DNA from: an uncultured Bacteroidota bacterium
GTDB taxonomy: Bacteria; Bacteroidota; Bacteroidia; Bacteroidales; F082
Assembly: GCA_903891085.1 (NCBI GenBank)
Contig: CAITDJ010000107.1
Location: 53,110-117,109, forward strand
Direction of reading: 5' to 3'
DNA length: 64,000 nt
In this document: positions 45,267 through 55,692 of the stretch, piece after piece
Layout: each line of letters starts with the position of its first letter
How positions within the stretch are numbered: position 1 is the stretch's first letter
Position numbers and translations under genes: made by a program
The notes under the pieces: generated by a model
The model's database searches: none
What the model was told of the DNA's origin: nothing
Seen by the model: only the letters and a program-made list of their open reading frames with translations

Positions 45267-48200
45267 TTAATTTGAGGTAAACTTTTTTACTGCATTACCT
45301 ATTGGAGTTTCAATATAAAGTAAATAAACCCCTTTGTGCAAATCAGGCAAATCAATTGTAATTTTATTTCCTGTTGTTGTGTTTTCAAAAACAACCTTAC
45401 CCGAAAGATCCGTAATTCTGATTGAATTGATTTCAACAGGTGATTCAATGCTGAGGCTTTCATTGGCAGGAACAGGGTATAATCGAATTTCATCTTCGAT
45501 TCCTTTCTCTTCAATACCCACGCCCTGAACGTTAATGTATGCTGTTTTTGTTTCAGTATCTGTTGAAATTCCATTACTTACGGTCAGGCTTACAGTATAA
45601 GTTCCCGGTGAGGTGTAGGAATAGGATGGATTTTGCACATTACTTGTGCCACCGTCTCCAAAATTCCATGACCACGAATTAATAGTTTTTTGATACATTG
45701 AATTCTCATCCGGTACTTTTGAAGGAGATGACATTTTTACTGAACCTGGTGCAGCTTCCTGAATTACATTCCTGATTGAAATTTGTCCGGTTGTTCCATT
45801 TATATCGCAAACATACCAATATAAGCCGGTGCCCGATGTGGGAATCTGAAGTGTCTGAAGCAATCCATTATCATTATAAATCTGCACAACAGCCTGTGAG
45901 GTAATAATTTCAGGGGAGCCTGTATAATTGTAGATGAAATACTGATATGTTCCTGTAAATTTTTGATAGATCGTCATGGTTTCAGGACCATAACCTGTTG
46001 TTACATCGTAGTCAAGGGATGCATAAGGTGCGGTGGTTGCATTTCCCTTATCACCATAAAATATATGGTATGTATTCCCTTCGATATCAGGGGTGAGCAG
46101 ATGGGAGTCAAGATCTGATGGAGATGAAGACCAATTGAGTACAAACCTCATCTGGCCACTACTCAAGGCTGGTGAAAGCGAGATGTTCAGCGTGAGTGAA
46201 CCTCCCTGAGGAACAATAACCTGATTGTTAGTGTAAGTTGAATAGTCAGTTTTAGAACAGGTTACCGTGTTTGAATTTTCAGTAGATTGATCGAAGAAAT
46301 CGATCAGTAAGGGTGCTACACCAACGGTTCGACTCGCGCTGAAGTTTGAACTCAGAATTCCGGCCGGTATATTTTCGATGGTATAATTTCCTGAAGCATC
46401 GGTGACATCAGTCAATCCGGCAACCGTAACCAAAGCCCCTTCAATCGGACTTCCATTCAACGCATCGGTTACAAGTCCGGTCAAAATCCCTGAACCTGTT
46501 TGACCTGTTACGTTGATATAGGCGTTTTTGGTTTCAATGTCGGAAGTGGTTCCGTTGTTTACTGTAAGCGTAACATTATAGGTTCCGGCAGCATTGTATG
46601 TGTGTGAAGGATTTTGCTGGGTACTTGTTGCCCCGTCACCAAAGTTCCACAACCACGAAACTATTTCATTGCCGCTTTTAACCGGTTCTTTGGCTGGCAT
46701 ATCAAATTTTCCAATTCCCGGACTTGTTTCCTGCACAGTATTGCGGATTATGAGTTGCCCAGTGACCCCGTCCACATCACAAACATACCAGTAAGGTCCG
46801 GTACCTGAGGTTGGAACCTGCACAGTCTGCAATAATCCATTCTGATTATAAATTTGTACAACGGCCTGAGAAGTAGTGATTTCGGGTGATCCTGAATAAT
46901 TATAAATATAGAATTTATAGCTTCCATCGAACATTTGATAGATGGTCATTGTTTCGGGGCCATAACCACTTGTCACATCATGATCGAGCGCTGCATAAGG
47001 CGCCGCAGTTGCATTTCCCTGATCACTGTAGTAGATATGCCAGGGACTGCCTTCAATGACAGGTGTGTCCAAATGGGAATCGAGGTCTGAAGGAGTTGCT
47101 CCCCAGTTGAGTACAAAGCGCATTTCTGCATCAGTAAGTGCTGGAGACAATGAAATGTTTAAAGTAAAAGTTGCGCCCGGAGGAATTACAACCTGATTGT
47201 TCGAGTAGGTATTGTATCCTGTTTTTGAACATGTTACCAAATTCGTTCCCTCTGTTGACTGATCAAAGAAATTCACTGCCAGCGGGGCTTCTCCCTGTGT
47301 TACATTGGAACTGAAAGCAGCAGTAAGTGCACCAATTGGGATATTTTCAATTAAATAATTTCCTGAAGCATCGGTGACATCGGTCAATCCGGCAACGGTA
47401 ACCAATGCACCTTCAATCGGAGCTCCATTTAACGCATCGGTTACAAGTCCGGTCAGAATCCCTGAACCTGTTTGACCTGTTACGTTGATATAAGCGTTTT
47501 TGGTTTCACTGTCGGAACCGGTTCCATTGTTTACAGTAAGCGTAACATTATAGGTGCCGGCTGCATTGTATGAGTGTGAAGGATTTTGCTGGGTACTTGT
47601 GGTCCCGTCACCAAAGTTCCACAACCACGAAACGATTTCATTGCCGCTTTTAACCGGTTCTTTGGCAGGCATATCAGATTTTCCAATTCCTGGACTTGTT
47701 TCCTGCACAGTATTGCGGATTATGAGCTGGCCAGTGACCCCGTCCACATCACAAACATACCAGTAACGGCCTGTACCTGAGGTTGGAACCTGCACAGTCT
47801 GCAACAATCCATTCTGATTATAAATTTGTACAACGGCCTGAGAAGTAGTGATTTCGGGTGATCCTGAATAATTATAAATATAGAATTTATAGCTTCCATC
47901 GAACATTTGATAGATGGTCATTGTTTCGGGACCATAACCACTTGTCACATCATGATCGAGAGCGGCGTAAGGTGCTGCAGTAGCATTGCCCTGATTACTG
48001 TAATAAACATGGTAGGTCGCCCCCTCGATGGAAGGTGTGTCTAAGTGTGAATCAAGGTCAGAAGGAGTTGCTCCCCAATTGAGTACAAAGCGCATTTCTG
48101 CATCGGTGAGTGTTGGGGATAATGAAATGTTTAAGGTAAAAGTTGTACCCGGAGGAATCACAACCTGATTGTTCGAATAGGTTAAATAGCCTAATTTCGA

Positions 48201-49148
48201 ACAGATAACTGTATTTGTTCCTTCCGTTGACTGGTCAAAGAAATTCACTGCCAGCGGGGCTTCTCCCTGTGTTACATCGGAACTGAAAGCGGCAGTAAGT
48301 GATCCGGCCGGTACATTTTCAATAAGATAGTCTCCATTTGAATCCGTTATGGCTGATAATTGTCCCACGTTCACTGTTGCTCCGGGGAGTGGTGACCCTG
48401 TGAATGCGTCCGTTACTTTTCCCGTAAGGCTGGTTGTTTGACCAACGGTTGTTGTGGCAACGAAATCATCGACCATAAATACGAAAGCATCATTTGAAAC
48501 ACATTGAATTCCTATGTAAACGGTTTGACCATTGTAGGAATTTAAATCCAGAATTTTTTGTTGCCAATCAGCTACAGGTGCTTCAAGATAATTGGGGCCT
48601 GAAATAATAGTAAAGCTGCCCGGATTGGTATTTGTTGTTGAAACGCCAACCTTATACCTTTCCAACCCATACAGATCAGTGAATGATTTTACCCAGAATG
48701 AGACAGAAGAATTTGTTCCGAGTGTGATCGCGGGAGAGATAAGCCAGTCGTTATTTGGTGGCACTGTTGATGCAAAACATGCAGCAAATTTGCTTCCCGA
48801 ATGCGCCTGAAGATCGGGATCGGTAATGGCTGGCGTTGTTGCACCTGGATTGAAGACCAAGAATGCCATAGGTGAATACATGTTTGGAAATGTATTGGTT
48901 TCAAAACCATATGTGGCAGATTGGTCAACATCGGCAGTTGTCCATGGGGCAAATGTGAGGGAGAAATCAGCATAACTTTCGAAGTCATCATTGATATCCG
49001 TCAGGTTTTTAACCGTAGGTTGGGGGACTGTTTGTTGAATAATCTCAGCTATTTTATTTGCCTTACCTGTTACCTTTTTCAGGTGTTGGGCAGGTAATAA
49101 AAAGTTGATAAACAACATGATACATGATAATAGGTAGATGTTTTTCAT
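45267..49148 (-). CDS. Large secreted T9SS cargo with three interleaved PKD/carboxypeptidase-regulatory modules
   Basis: The 1293-residue protein has a signal peptide (residues 1-21) and a jelly-roll adhesion-like domain (about 55-235, FESYADFSLTFAPWT to VFMVDDFV). Three repeats of about 324 residues follow (near 241, 565 and 889), then a T9SS type A sorting domain (about 1210-1293, ending NAVKKFTSN). Each repeat holds a carboxypeptidase-regulatory-like beginning (GKVTDAFTGSPLPGATV). Next come the first half of a PKD domain (GEAPLAVNFFDQST), the second half of the regulatory domain, and a DUF2135-like domain (RFVLNWGATPSDLDSH...GYGPETMTIY). The second half of the PKD (WLWNFGDG, GTYNVTLTV) closes the unit. 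It should be surface-anchored or released. Ligand and role are unknown. The repeats are almost identical in DNA. Confidence 0.85.
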   Translation of the reverse strand: MKNIYLLSCIMLFINFLLPAQHLKKVTGKANKIAEIIQQTVPQPTVKNLTDINDDFESYADFSLTFAPWTTADVDQSATYGFETNTFPNMYSPMAFLVFNPGATTPAITDPDLQAHSGSKFAACFASTVPPNNDWLISPAITLGTNSSVSFWVKSFTDLYGLERYKVGVSTTNTNPGSFTIISGPNYLEAPVADWQQKILDLNSYNGQTVYIGIQCVSNDAFVFMVDDFVATTTVGQTTSLTGKVTDAFTGSPLPGATVNVGQLSAITDSNGDYLIENVPAGSLTAAFSSDVTQGEAPLAVNFFDQSTEGTNTVICSKLGYLTYSNNQVVIPPGTTFTLNISLSPTLTDAEMRFVLNWGATPSDLDSHLDTPSIEGATYHVYYSNQGNATAAPYAALDHDVTSGYGPETMTIYQMFDGSYKFYIYNYSGSPEITTSQAVVQIYNQNGLLQTVQVPTSGTGRYWYVCDVDGVTGQLIIRNTVQETSPGIGKSDMPAKEPVKSGNEIVSWLWNFGDGTTSTQQNPSHSYNAAGTYNVTLTVNNGTGSDSETKNAYINVTGQTGSGILTGLVTDALNGAPIEGALVTVAGLTDVTDASGNYLIENIPIGALTAAFSSNVTQGEAPLAVNFFDQSTEGTNLVTCSKTGYNTYSNNQVVIPPGATFTLNISLSPALTDAEMRFVLNWGATPSDLDSHLDTPVIEGSPWHIYYSDQGNATAAPYAALDHDVTSGYGPETMTIYQMFDGSYKFYIYNYSGSPEITTSQAVVQIYNQNGLLQTVQVPTSGTGPYWYVCDVDGVTGQLIIRNTVQETSPGIGKFDMPAKEPVKSGNEIVSWLWNFGDGATSTQQNPSHTYNAAGTYNVTLTVNNGTTSDIETKNAYINVTGQTGSGILTGLVTDALNGSPIEGALVTVAGLTDVTDASGNYTIENIPAGILSSNFSASRTVGVAPLLIDFFDQSTENSNTVTCSKTDYSTYTNNQVIVPQGGSLTLNISLSPALSSGQMRFVLNWSSSPSDLDSHLLTPDIEGNTYHIFYGDKGNATTAPYASLDYDVTTGYGPETMTIYQKFTGTYQYFIYNYTGSPEIITSQAVVQIYNDNGLLQTLQIPTSGTGLYWYVCDINGTTGQISIRNVIQEAAPGSVKMSSPSKVPDENSMYQKTINSWSWNFGDGGTSNVQNPSYSYTSPGTYTVSLTVSNGISTDTETKTAYINVQGVGIEEKGIEDEIRLYPVPANESLSIESPVEINSIRITDLSGKVVFENTTTGNKITIDLPDLHKGVYLLYIETPIGNAVKKFTSN
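45530..48428 (-). repeat. Three tandem ~972-bp coding repeats
   Basis: Units lie near 47457-48428, 46485-47456 and 45530-46484. The first two share long identical DNA runs, for example around 46860-46990 and 47820-47960; the third is more diverged. The period is close to 324 codons and stays in frame. Confidence 0.8.
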
Positions 49149-49246
49149 TTGATGATTGATTTAGGGAACCCAAAGATAAAACAATTGATTTCACATAGCA
49201 ATCAATAATTACAAAAAAAAGCATCGAAAATCTAATTATCCTGCCA

Positions 49247-50989
49247 TTAAAAGTCTGTTTCCAGATTTAACCGATCTTTTACTACACGTAGAATCGGGCG
49301 GCTGGCAGCCATTTTTTCGAATTTTTCTTTATCTGTGTAGGCATCGAGGTCTTTTGGTTTATCCACCACAACAGGAATAAGCTTAATCTGGGTATTTTCA
49401 AGTTTGGTTTTCAGAAAATCGAGTAAGGCGTTGATATTTTGTTTATCACTTACAATCAATGTATTATCAGTTTGAAATTGTATTTCAAATGCATCGTTCA
49501 TAACCGGTTCATACCTCGAAATAGCGTTGGTGAAACTTGGTGAATTTACCCGGTTCAGTGCAACAAATTCATCCCAAACTTGCTTAAGCTGTTCAGCATT
49601 GAAGGGATTCGACAATTCATTTTCAATAAATTGTGGTTTCTTATCACCAACATTGCTAAAATCGTTGATAGAGATTGTACGGGTACTTTTTATCCTTGTA
49701 GTATCATCAGTAACAGAAGGCTTTATTTCTGCTACCTGAGGATTGCCCACATTTGGTGAATATACATGACCAGCTGGTTGCTCTGGCGGTAGGATTGGTT
49801 TGGCAACTTCAGCAATTGGTCTTGCAGGTGATGGAGGATTAGTTCCAGCTTTCAAGTGTATCTGAGTTACTGGTTGAATTTCAGTTTTTTGATTTGTGTT
49901 TCGAAGTGATGCAATCTGTAACAGACTTATTTCGAGGTGTAAACGTTTATTATTGCTGTTGCGGTAATTCAAGTCACACTGGTTGTTTATATCCAATGCT
50001 TTTAATAAAAAATCAGGCGGACATTGCTGTGATTGAATTGCGTAGCGTGTGCGTAGACTGTCACTCACCTCCATTATCTTTAATGTATTTGCATCCCTGC
50101 TGACCAGCAAACTGCGTAAATGGCTTCCCAGTCCGATAATAAAATGCTGTCCGTCGAAACCATTATCAATGATTTCATTAAGTATTAAAAGTGTATTGGT
50201 CACATCTGATTGCAGCAGCGCTTCGGTAACCCTGAAGTAATAATCATAATCCAAAACGTTCAGGTTTTCGATCACGTTTTTGTAGGTGATATGATGGCCT
50301 GCAAAACTCACCATTTGATCGAACAATGATAGAGCATCCCGCAAAGCACCATCCGATTTCTGTGCAATGATATTCAATGCTTCCTCTTCAGCAGTTACAC
50401 CTTCTTTTGATGCAACAAATTGCAGGTGATGGGTAATATCATCAACCGTAATTCTTTTGAAATCAAATATTTGACACCTGGACAATATGGTTGGCAAAAT
50501 TTTATGCTTTTCGGTGGTGGCAAGGATGAATTTGGCGTATGCCGGTGGCTCTTCCAATGTTTTCAGGAAAGCATTGAAGGCGGCACTTGAAAGCATGTGA
50601 ACCTCATCAATGATGTAGATTTTGTATTTTCCGACCTGCGGTGGAATTCGGACCTGATCGACCAGTGTGCGGATATCTTCCACAGAATTATTCGATGCTG
50701 CATCAAGCTCATGGATGTTGAATGAGGCAGAATGATTGAATGAAGTGCACGATTCGCATTGATCGCACGCTTCAGCATCGGGACCCGGATTCATGCAGTT
50801 GATCGATTTAGCCATGATGCGTGCACAAGTTGTTTTGCCAACACCACGCGGCCCGCAAAACAAAAACGCCTGTGCAAGGATATTGTTTTTGATAGCATTC
50901 TTCAGTGTTGTTGTAATGGCCGCTTGCCCTACAACAGTTTCAAAAGTAATAGGCCTGTATTTTCGCGCCGAAACAACAAAGTTATCCAT
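49247..50989 (-). CDS. dnaX: DNA polymerase III subunit gamma/tau
   Basis: The 580-residue protein has the clamp-loader AAA+ core. KYRPITFETVVGQ is followed by Walker A GPRGVGKTT, the zinc cluster C...CDQCESC, IDEVHMLS (Walker B), LEEPP and a sensor region TILSRCQIFDF. A Pro-rich linker and a tau-like C-terminal part follow. It loads the sliding clamp during replication. The gene stands alone on the minus strand upstream of the large secreted protein, with about 100 bases between. Confidence 0.95.
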   Translation of the reverse strand: MDNFVVSARKYRPITFETVVGQAAITTTLKNAIKNNILAQAFLFCGPRGVGKTTCARIMAKSINCMNPGPDAEACDQCESCTSFNHSASFNIHELDAASNNSVEDIRTLVDQVRIPPQVGKYKIYIIDEVHMLSSAAFNAFLKTLEEPPAYAKFILATTEKHKILPTILSRCQIFDFKRITVDDITHHLQFVASKEGVTAEEEALNIIAQKSDGALRDALSLFDQMVSFAGHHITYKNVIENLNVLDYDYYFRVTEALLQSDVTNTLLILNEIIDNGFDGQHFIIGLGSHLRSLLVSRDANTLKIMEVSDSLRTRYAIQSQQCPPDFLLKALDINNQCDLNYRNSNNKRLHLEISLLQIASLRNTNQKTEIQPVTQIHLKAGTNPPSPARPIAEVAKPILPPEQPAGHVYSPNVGNPQVAEIKPSVTDDTTRIKSTRTISINDFSNVGDKKPQFIENELSNPFNAEQLKQVWDEFVALNRVNSPSFTNAISRYEPVMNDAFEIQFQTDNTLIVSDKQNINALLDFLKTKLENTQIKLIPVVVDKPKDLDAYTDKEKFEKMAASRPILRVVKDRLNLETDF

Positions 50990-51263
50990 GGAAGCATGCT
51001 TTAATTTAGCTCCAAAAATAGGAATTAATGAGAAGCAAGATGCCGGAAAATTTCAGTTTTCATCGGCGAATGAAAATGATTAGTTTGTAGTACTTTATTT
51101 TGTCAAATCTCTTCATTCAATCAGATTTTGAACAGTTGGTTCTATTTTGAAAACCGGTTTATGTATCTTTTAGCAAATAAATGCCTTAGTATGAGAATCA
51201 GATGACGATTGATTTTTTTTCACAATCTTGTCCGTCTGCTGATATTTGGCTAATTTTGGTCGC

Positions 51264-52577
51264 ATGAACATGATATTAGTTTTAGTTCCCAAAATTACCC
51301 AACGCCTGCGATATGTAATTGACTTGGTGCTTCATGAACAATTAGGGTTTATCGTAGACATTACCACAGACGAAACCATTTTTCATGCTTACGAAGGAGT
51401 AAAGTTAAGTTATGGGGAAAACCATTCAGGAAATATATTCTTCCTGAAAGCGACACAATTGCTGTTCGAAAGAGAGATTTTCAGTCAGGAGTTAAAACCA
51501 TTTGTGTATGCTGGTGAAACCGCATTTTTCCCTGTGTTCAATAAGGAATCAGCACTTCCGTTCGATATATTTGCTGCCGTTTTTTACCTGGTAAGTCGTT
51601 ATGAAGAGTATATTCCCTTTGTGAAAGACAAGCATGGTCGATTTCAGGCGTTGTCAAGTGTGCTTTTTGAGTTAAATATACTGCAAAAGCCGATTGTAAA
51701 TATCTGGTGCCTGCAACTTGGCCAACGGTTACAAGAACATTTCAATGGATTAAAACTGCCTGAAAGAAAATATCATTTTATACCAACCTACGATATTGAT
51801 GCTGCCTGGGCATATAAAAACAAGGGCATTATACGAAGCACAGGATCATTTATCAGCAACTTATTCGATAAAAATTTTGCCGAAATGAAGGTTCGGTACA
51901 ATGTGTTGCGAGGTAAAAGGCATGACCCTTACGATACCTTCGACCTGCAACTCGACTTACAGCATACTTATCAGCTTCGTCCGGTTTATTTTATTTTATT
52001 TGCTGATTATGGTGCCTATGACAAAAATATTCCAATTGAAAGTACAGAATTTCAGGAACTTATAAAAAGATTGGGGGATTATGCCGATATTGGCATTCAT
52101 CCGTCATACGCTTCATTCGATGATAAAACGAAGTTAAAATCAGAGGTCTATCAACTCTCCAGAATATTAAACCGCGACATTGCGAAAAGCCGGCAGCATT
52201 TCCTACGAATGAATCTGCCAATGACCTATCATAATTTAATTGATCTCGATATTAAGGAGGATTACACCATGGGCTATGCATCGCAACCCGGTTTCAGGGC
52301 CGGAATTGCTGATAGTTTCTTTTTTTATGACCTCGATCATGACGGACCAACACCACTGAGAGTGCATCCATTCGCCTTGATGGATGGCACAATGCGCGAT
52401 TACCTCAATATGGAACCGAATGCAGCGATTGAACTTGCCAGAAACCTGATTCGTGAGACGAAAAAAGTCAATGGTACTTTCATCACCTTATGGCATAACG
52501 AAACGCTGAGCGATGCAAAGCGTTGGGCTGGGTGGCTGGATGTTTATAAGCAGATAATAATTGAGGCAATTCAGTAA
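51264..52577 (+). CDS. Polysaccharide deacetylase-like protein
   Basis: The protein has about 437 residues from the ATG at 51264 (51270 is an alternative). The N-terminal ~130 residues are the unnamed domain found in front of many Bacteroidota NodB-like proteins. The rest is a NodB-homology fold, with FIPTYDIDAAW as the metal-binding first motif, DIGIHPSYASF as the H-x-S region and TLWHNETL near the end. Such proteins deacetylate or otherwise modify N-acetylated glycans, but the family includes members of unknown activity. It is followed after 38 bases by an acetyltransferase-like gene, so the two may act on one surface glycan. Confidence 0.8.
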   Translation: MNMILVLVPKITQRLRYVIDLVLHEQLGFIVDITTDETIFHAYEGVKLSYGENHSGNIFFLKATQLLFEREIFSQELKPFVYAGETAFFPVFNKESALPFDIFAAVFYLVSRYEEYIPFVKDKHGRFQALSSVLFELNILQKPIVNIWCLQLGQRLQEHFNGLKLPERKYHFIPTYDIDAAWAYKNKGIIRSTGSFISNLFDKNFAEMKVRYNVLRGKRHDPYDTFDLQLDLQHTYQLRPVYFILFADYGAYDKNIPIESTEFQELIKRLGDYADIGIHPSYASFDDKTKLKSEVYQLSRILNRDIAKSRQHFLRMNLPMTYHNLIDLDIKEDYTMGYASQPGFRAGIADSFFFYDLDHDGPTPLRVHPFALMDGTMRDYLNMEPNAAIELARNLIRETKKVNGTFITLWHNETLSDAKRWAGWLDVYKQIIIEAIQ

Positions 52578-52615
52578 GCAGTAAAAAGCACTTTTTCATT
52601 TTACAAACAAACATA

Positions 52616-53551
52616 ATGATACGATTCCTTGCACATGCCGATATCGAAAAAGTAAAGTGGGATAATTGTATCAAAGAGGCTTTCAATGGGAATCTGTATG
52701 GTTGGTCATGGTATCTTGATATTGTTCACCCTGGCTGGAATGCGCTTGTTGAGGATGATTATAACAGGATTTTTCCTCTCACTGGAAACAGGAAGTTTGG
52801 CATTGGGTATCTTTTTCAGCCGTTTTTCTCACAGCAACTGGGTATCTATTCGAGATCAATTTTAAACCCGAATATAGTCGGAAATTTTATATCCAACATA
52901 CCCGCACAATACCGGTATATTGATATCAAATTAAATGCGCATAACAAAATTGAATCCAAGGATTTTCGAACATTAAAAAACATCAATCATGAGCTCGATC
53001 TGATCAATACCTACGATCGAATCTATAATAAATACACCACCAATACCAAACGAAACCTGAAAAAAGCACTTGAATTGGAACTGACGATTAGTAAGAAGGG
53101 CAAAGCTGAAAGTATTATCAGCCTTTTCAGAGCAAACCGTGGAAGAACAATAAGCCATTGGAACGACCTTGAATATGCCCGTTTGCTTAATTTGTCATAC
53201 ACAGCGGTTTTTCGTGGACAAGCAATGATTTATGCTGTCTATACCAGGCAAAACGAATTGTGTGCCGGGGCGATATTCATGCGAAGTCATAATAAGATAG
53301 TTTTCCTTTTTTCAGGGGCAAATCAGAAAGCAAAGGAATCCCATGCCCTAACTTTTTTGATTGACAGTGTTATCAAGGAATTCGCGCCTAGTCAATTTAT
53401 CCTTGATTTTGAGGGATCAAACGATGAAGGACTCGCACGGTATTACAAAGGATTCGGCAGCAAGGAAACAGATTATCCTGGAATTATAATCAACCGCCTT
53501 CCTTTGTTATGGCGGCTTGGGATGAAGTTAATCAGAAGAAAGCCATCATAA
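52616..53551 (+). CDS. GNAT/FemAB-like acyltransferase
   Basis: The 311-residue protein resembles the FemAB/BioF2-like branch of the GNAT fold. It shows YNKYTTNTKRNLKKALEL (the YTKKTRRNL-like motif), LFRANRGR, AVYTRQNELCAGAIFMRS and a C-terminal FILDFEGSNDEGLARYYKGFG. Members transfer acyl or aminoacyl groups to cell-wall or capsule sugars and peptides. Its pairing with the deacetylase-like gene suggests modification of an amino sugar exposed by deacetylation, which is inference. Confidence 0.75.
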   Translation: MIRFLAHADIEKVKWDNCIKEAFNGNLYGWSWYLDIVHPGWNALVEDDYNRIFPLTGNRKFGIGYLFQPFFSQQLGIYSRSILNPNIVGNFISNIPAQYRYIDIKLNAHNKIESKDFRTLKNINHELDLINTYDRIYNKYTTNTKRNLKKALELELTISKKGKAESIISLFRANRGRTISHWNDLEYARLLNLSYTAVFRGQAMIYAVYTRQNELCAGAIFMRSHNKIVFLFSGANQKAKESHALTFLIDSVIKEFAPSQFILDFEGSNDEGLARYYKGFGSKETDYPGIIINRLPLLWRLGMKLIRRKPS

Positions 53552-53661
53552 GCCTGCTGCATATGAGCCTGATTATGCGTGTTTTTTAAGCGCTAAGTTG
53601 TTTGTTAGAGACAATAAATCTATTTTTACACATTGTATTCAACTTTTATTCGCAGAATCTT

Positions 53662-53669
53662 TACTTTTG
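53662..53669 (+). promoter_or_regulatory. Putative -7 box for upp
   Basis: TACTTTTG is an exact TAnnTTTG match 23 bases before the upp start codon. No well-spaced -33 element was found. Confidence 0.4.
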
Positions 53670-53691
53670 CTAATCAACAACATTCAAAAAA

Positions 53692-54351
53692 ATGGTAAGA
53701 AACATAGGTGAAACCAATTCTGTTTTCAATCAGTTTATAGCGGAAATCCGAAATAGTGAACTTCAAAACGATCGTATGCGATTCCGGCGTAACCTTGAGC
53801 GCATTGGAGAAATATTTGCTTATGAAATAAGTAAAACACTTGAATTTGAGGAAGTTGAAGTCACTACACCTCTTGGAGTGGCCAGTATGCAATTAGTCGT
53901 AAATCAGCCTGTTCTTGCAACTATTTTGCGTGCAGGTTTGCCATTGCATCAGGGTTTATTGAATTATTTTGACAGGGCCGACAACGCCTTTATCACCGCT
54001 TATCGCAAATACAATAAAAATGAAGCCTTCGAAATTCGTGTAGAATATATTTCGAGCCCTTCCATCGAAGATAAAATATTGATACTGAGCGATCCGATGC
54101 TTGCAACAGGAGCATCCATTGTAAAAACCTTAAAGGGTTTGCTCGCCATGGGAAAACCCAAACATATACACATTGTTTCTGCCCTTGCCAGTGTTGAAGG
54201 TGTAGACTACGTAAAACGCAATGTGGCGGCACGAAATGTTACCATCTGGGTTGGTGGATTAGATGACGAATTAACTGCACAGGCTTATATTGTTCCGGGA
54301 TTGGGTGATGCCGGCGATTTGGCATTTGGTAAAAAAAGTGATGAAAAATAG
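53692..54351 (+). CDS. upp: Uracil phosphoribosyltransferase
   Basis: The 219-residue protein carries TILRAGLPLHQGLL, the uracil-site region FITAYRKY, the PRPP loop LILSDPMLATGASI and IVPGLGDAGDLAFG at the C-terminus. It converts uracil and PRPP to UMP in pyrimidine salvage. The next gene, an ABC permease, starts three bases after its stop and is probably co-transcribed despite the unrelated function. Confidence 0.93.
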   Translation: MVRNIGETNSVFNQFIAEIRNSELQNDRMRFRRNLERIGEIFAYEISKTLEFEEVEVTTPLGVASMQLVVNQPVLATILRAGLPLHQGLLNYFDRADNAFITAYRKYNKNEAFEIRVEYISSPSIEDKILILSDPMLATGASIVKTLKGLLAMGKPKHIHIVSALASVEGVDYVKRNVAARNVTIWVGGLDDELTAQAYIVPGLGDAGDLAFGKKSDEK

Positions 54352-54354
54352 CAA

Positions 54355-55596
54355 ATGAATAAGCAAGCAATCGAAAATATCCGCATTTCATTCGACTCAA
54401 TCAGGAGCCATGCCCTCCGGACTGTTCTGACGATAGCGATTATAGGATTTGGTATTATGGCACTAGTCGGTATTCTTACTGCTATCGACTCGATGAAATA
54501 TTACCTGACCGAAAATTTTTCGATGATGGGATCAAATACATTCAATATCAGGAATCGTGAGATGGTTGTGCACATGGGAGGCCATCGAAGTAATGCAAAA
54601 TCCTACAAAAGCATTAGCTACCGCGAAGCAACAGATTTTAAGGAGCTTTATCAATTTCCTGCATCGACAAGCATTTCAACAAGGGGAACAGGAATTGCAA
54701 CGCTTAAATATGAGTTGGAAAAAACCAATCCGAATATTCAAATCGTTGGAATTGATGAGAATTACTTGTTTAACTCCGGTTATGAAATTGAAAATGGACG
54801 TAATCTCACTGCAACGGAAGTTCAGAATGGAGCTCATCTGGCCATCATTGGTGGCCAGATCGTAAAATCACTTTTTAAATCGAACCAGGATCCAATTGGG
54901 AAATTAATTTCAGTTGGACCCGGTAAATATCGCATCATTGGTGTTACAAAGGAAAAAGGATCGAGCATGGGTTTCAGTGGTGACCGCGATTGCCTGGTTC
55001 CGTTGAATAATGTTAGACAGTACTTTTCACGCCCAAACATGAACTATACAATCAGTGTGAGGACTGATAATGCCGAAAAAATGGATGCTGCAATTGGAGA
55101 AGCAACCGGTGTGTTTCGTGTGATCCGTGGTGATGTTCTTGGACAGGAAGCTACTTTTACAATAGCCAAGAGTGATAATATCGCCAATATGCTACTTGGA
55201 TTGACTGGTCAGATACGTCTTGGTGCCACCTTTATCGGTTTGATAACGCTTATGGGAGCAGCGATTGGTTTGATGAATATCATGCTTGTTTCTGTTACTG
55301 AACGGACACGTGAAATTGGGATCAGAAAAGCGATGGGTGCCACGCGCCGTACCATTCGAAATCAGTTTCTGGTGGAAGCTGTTGTTATCGCACAAATTGG
55401 TGGGATTTTCGGCATCATCGCTGGAATTGGGGTTGGTAATATCCTATCCTATTTCATTGGAAGTGCCTTCATTATCCCATGGCCATGGATTGGATTGGCA
55501 TTGGTGCTTTGTTTTATAGTTGCCATGGCTTCAGGTATTTTACCAGCCAACAAAGCGGCCCGTCTCGACCCGATCGAATCGCTGCGGTATGAATAA
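54355..55596 (+). CDS. MacB/FtsX-type ABC transporter permease
   Basis: The 413-residue protein has one N-terminal membrane helix ([19 protein letters not shown]), a periplasmic MacB-like core domain of about 220 residues, and three C-terminal helices in the FtsX domain. The latter contains [20 protein letters not shown] and [13 protein letters not shown], the coupling and C-terminal signatures of this family. Such permeases use mechanotransmission for export or lipoprotein handling. No ATPase gene is adjacent, so its partner is encoded elsewhere. Confidence 0.88.
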   Translation: MNKQAIENIRISFDSIRSHALRTVLTIAIIGFGIMALVGILTAIDSMKYYLTENFSMMGSNTFNIRNREMVVHMGGHRSNAKSYKSISYREATDFKELYQFPASTSISTRGTGIATLKYELEKTNPNIQIVGIDENYLFNSGYEIENGRNLTATEVQNGAHLAIIGGQIVKSLFKSNQDPIGKLISVGPGKYRIIGVTKEKGSSMGFSGDRDCLVPLNNVRQYFSRPNMNYTISVRTDNAEKMDAAIGEATGVFRVIRGDVLGQEATFTIAKSDNIANMLLGLTGQIRLGATFIGLITLMGAAIGLMNIMLVSVTERTREIGIRKAMGATRRTIRNQFLVEAVVIAQIGGIFGIIAGIGVGNILSYFIGSAFIIPWPWIGLALVLCFIVAMASGILPANKAARLDPIESLRYE

Positions 55597-55692
55597 AATA
55601 AATGTTAATACGTTCACAACCATATAATTAAAAGTCCTTTAGGATTTTAATTTTCCGAAAGGCTATTTGATTAATTTCAGATATCAGGACCA

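Noticed and set aside
46594..47780. Paired plus-strand open frames with nearly equal proteins in the 46.6 and 47.6 kb regions
   Set aside because: They are antisense shadows of the repeats in the large secreted protein; they lack start context and family features.
45530..48428. CRISPR-like array
   Set aside because: Repeat units are about 972 bases, coding and in frame; there is no short repeat/spacer pattern.
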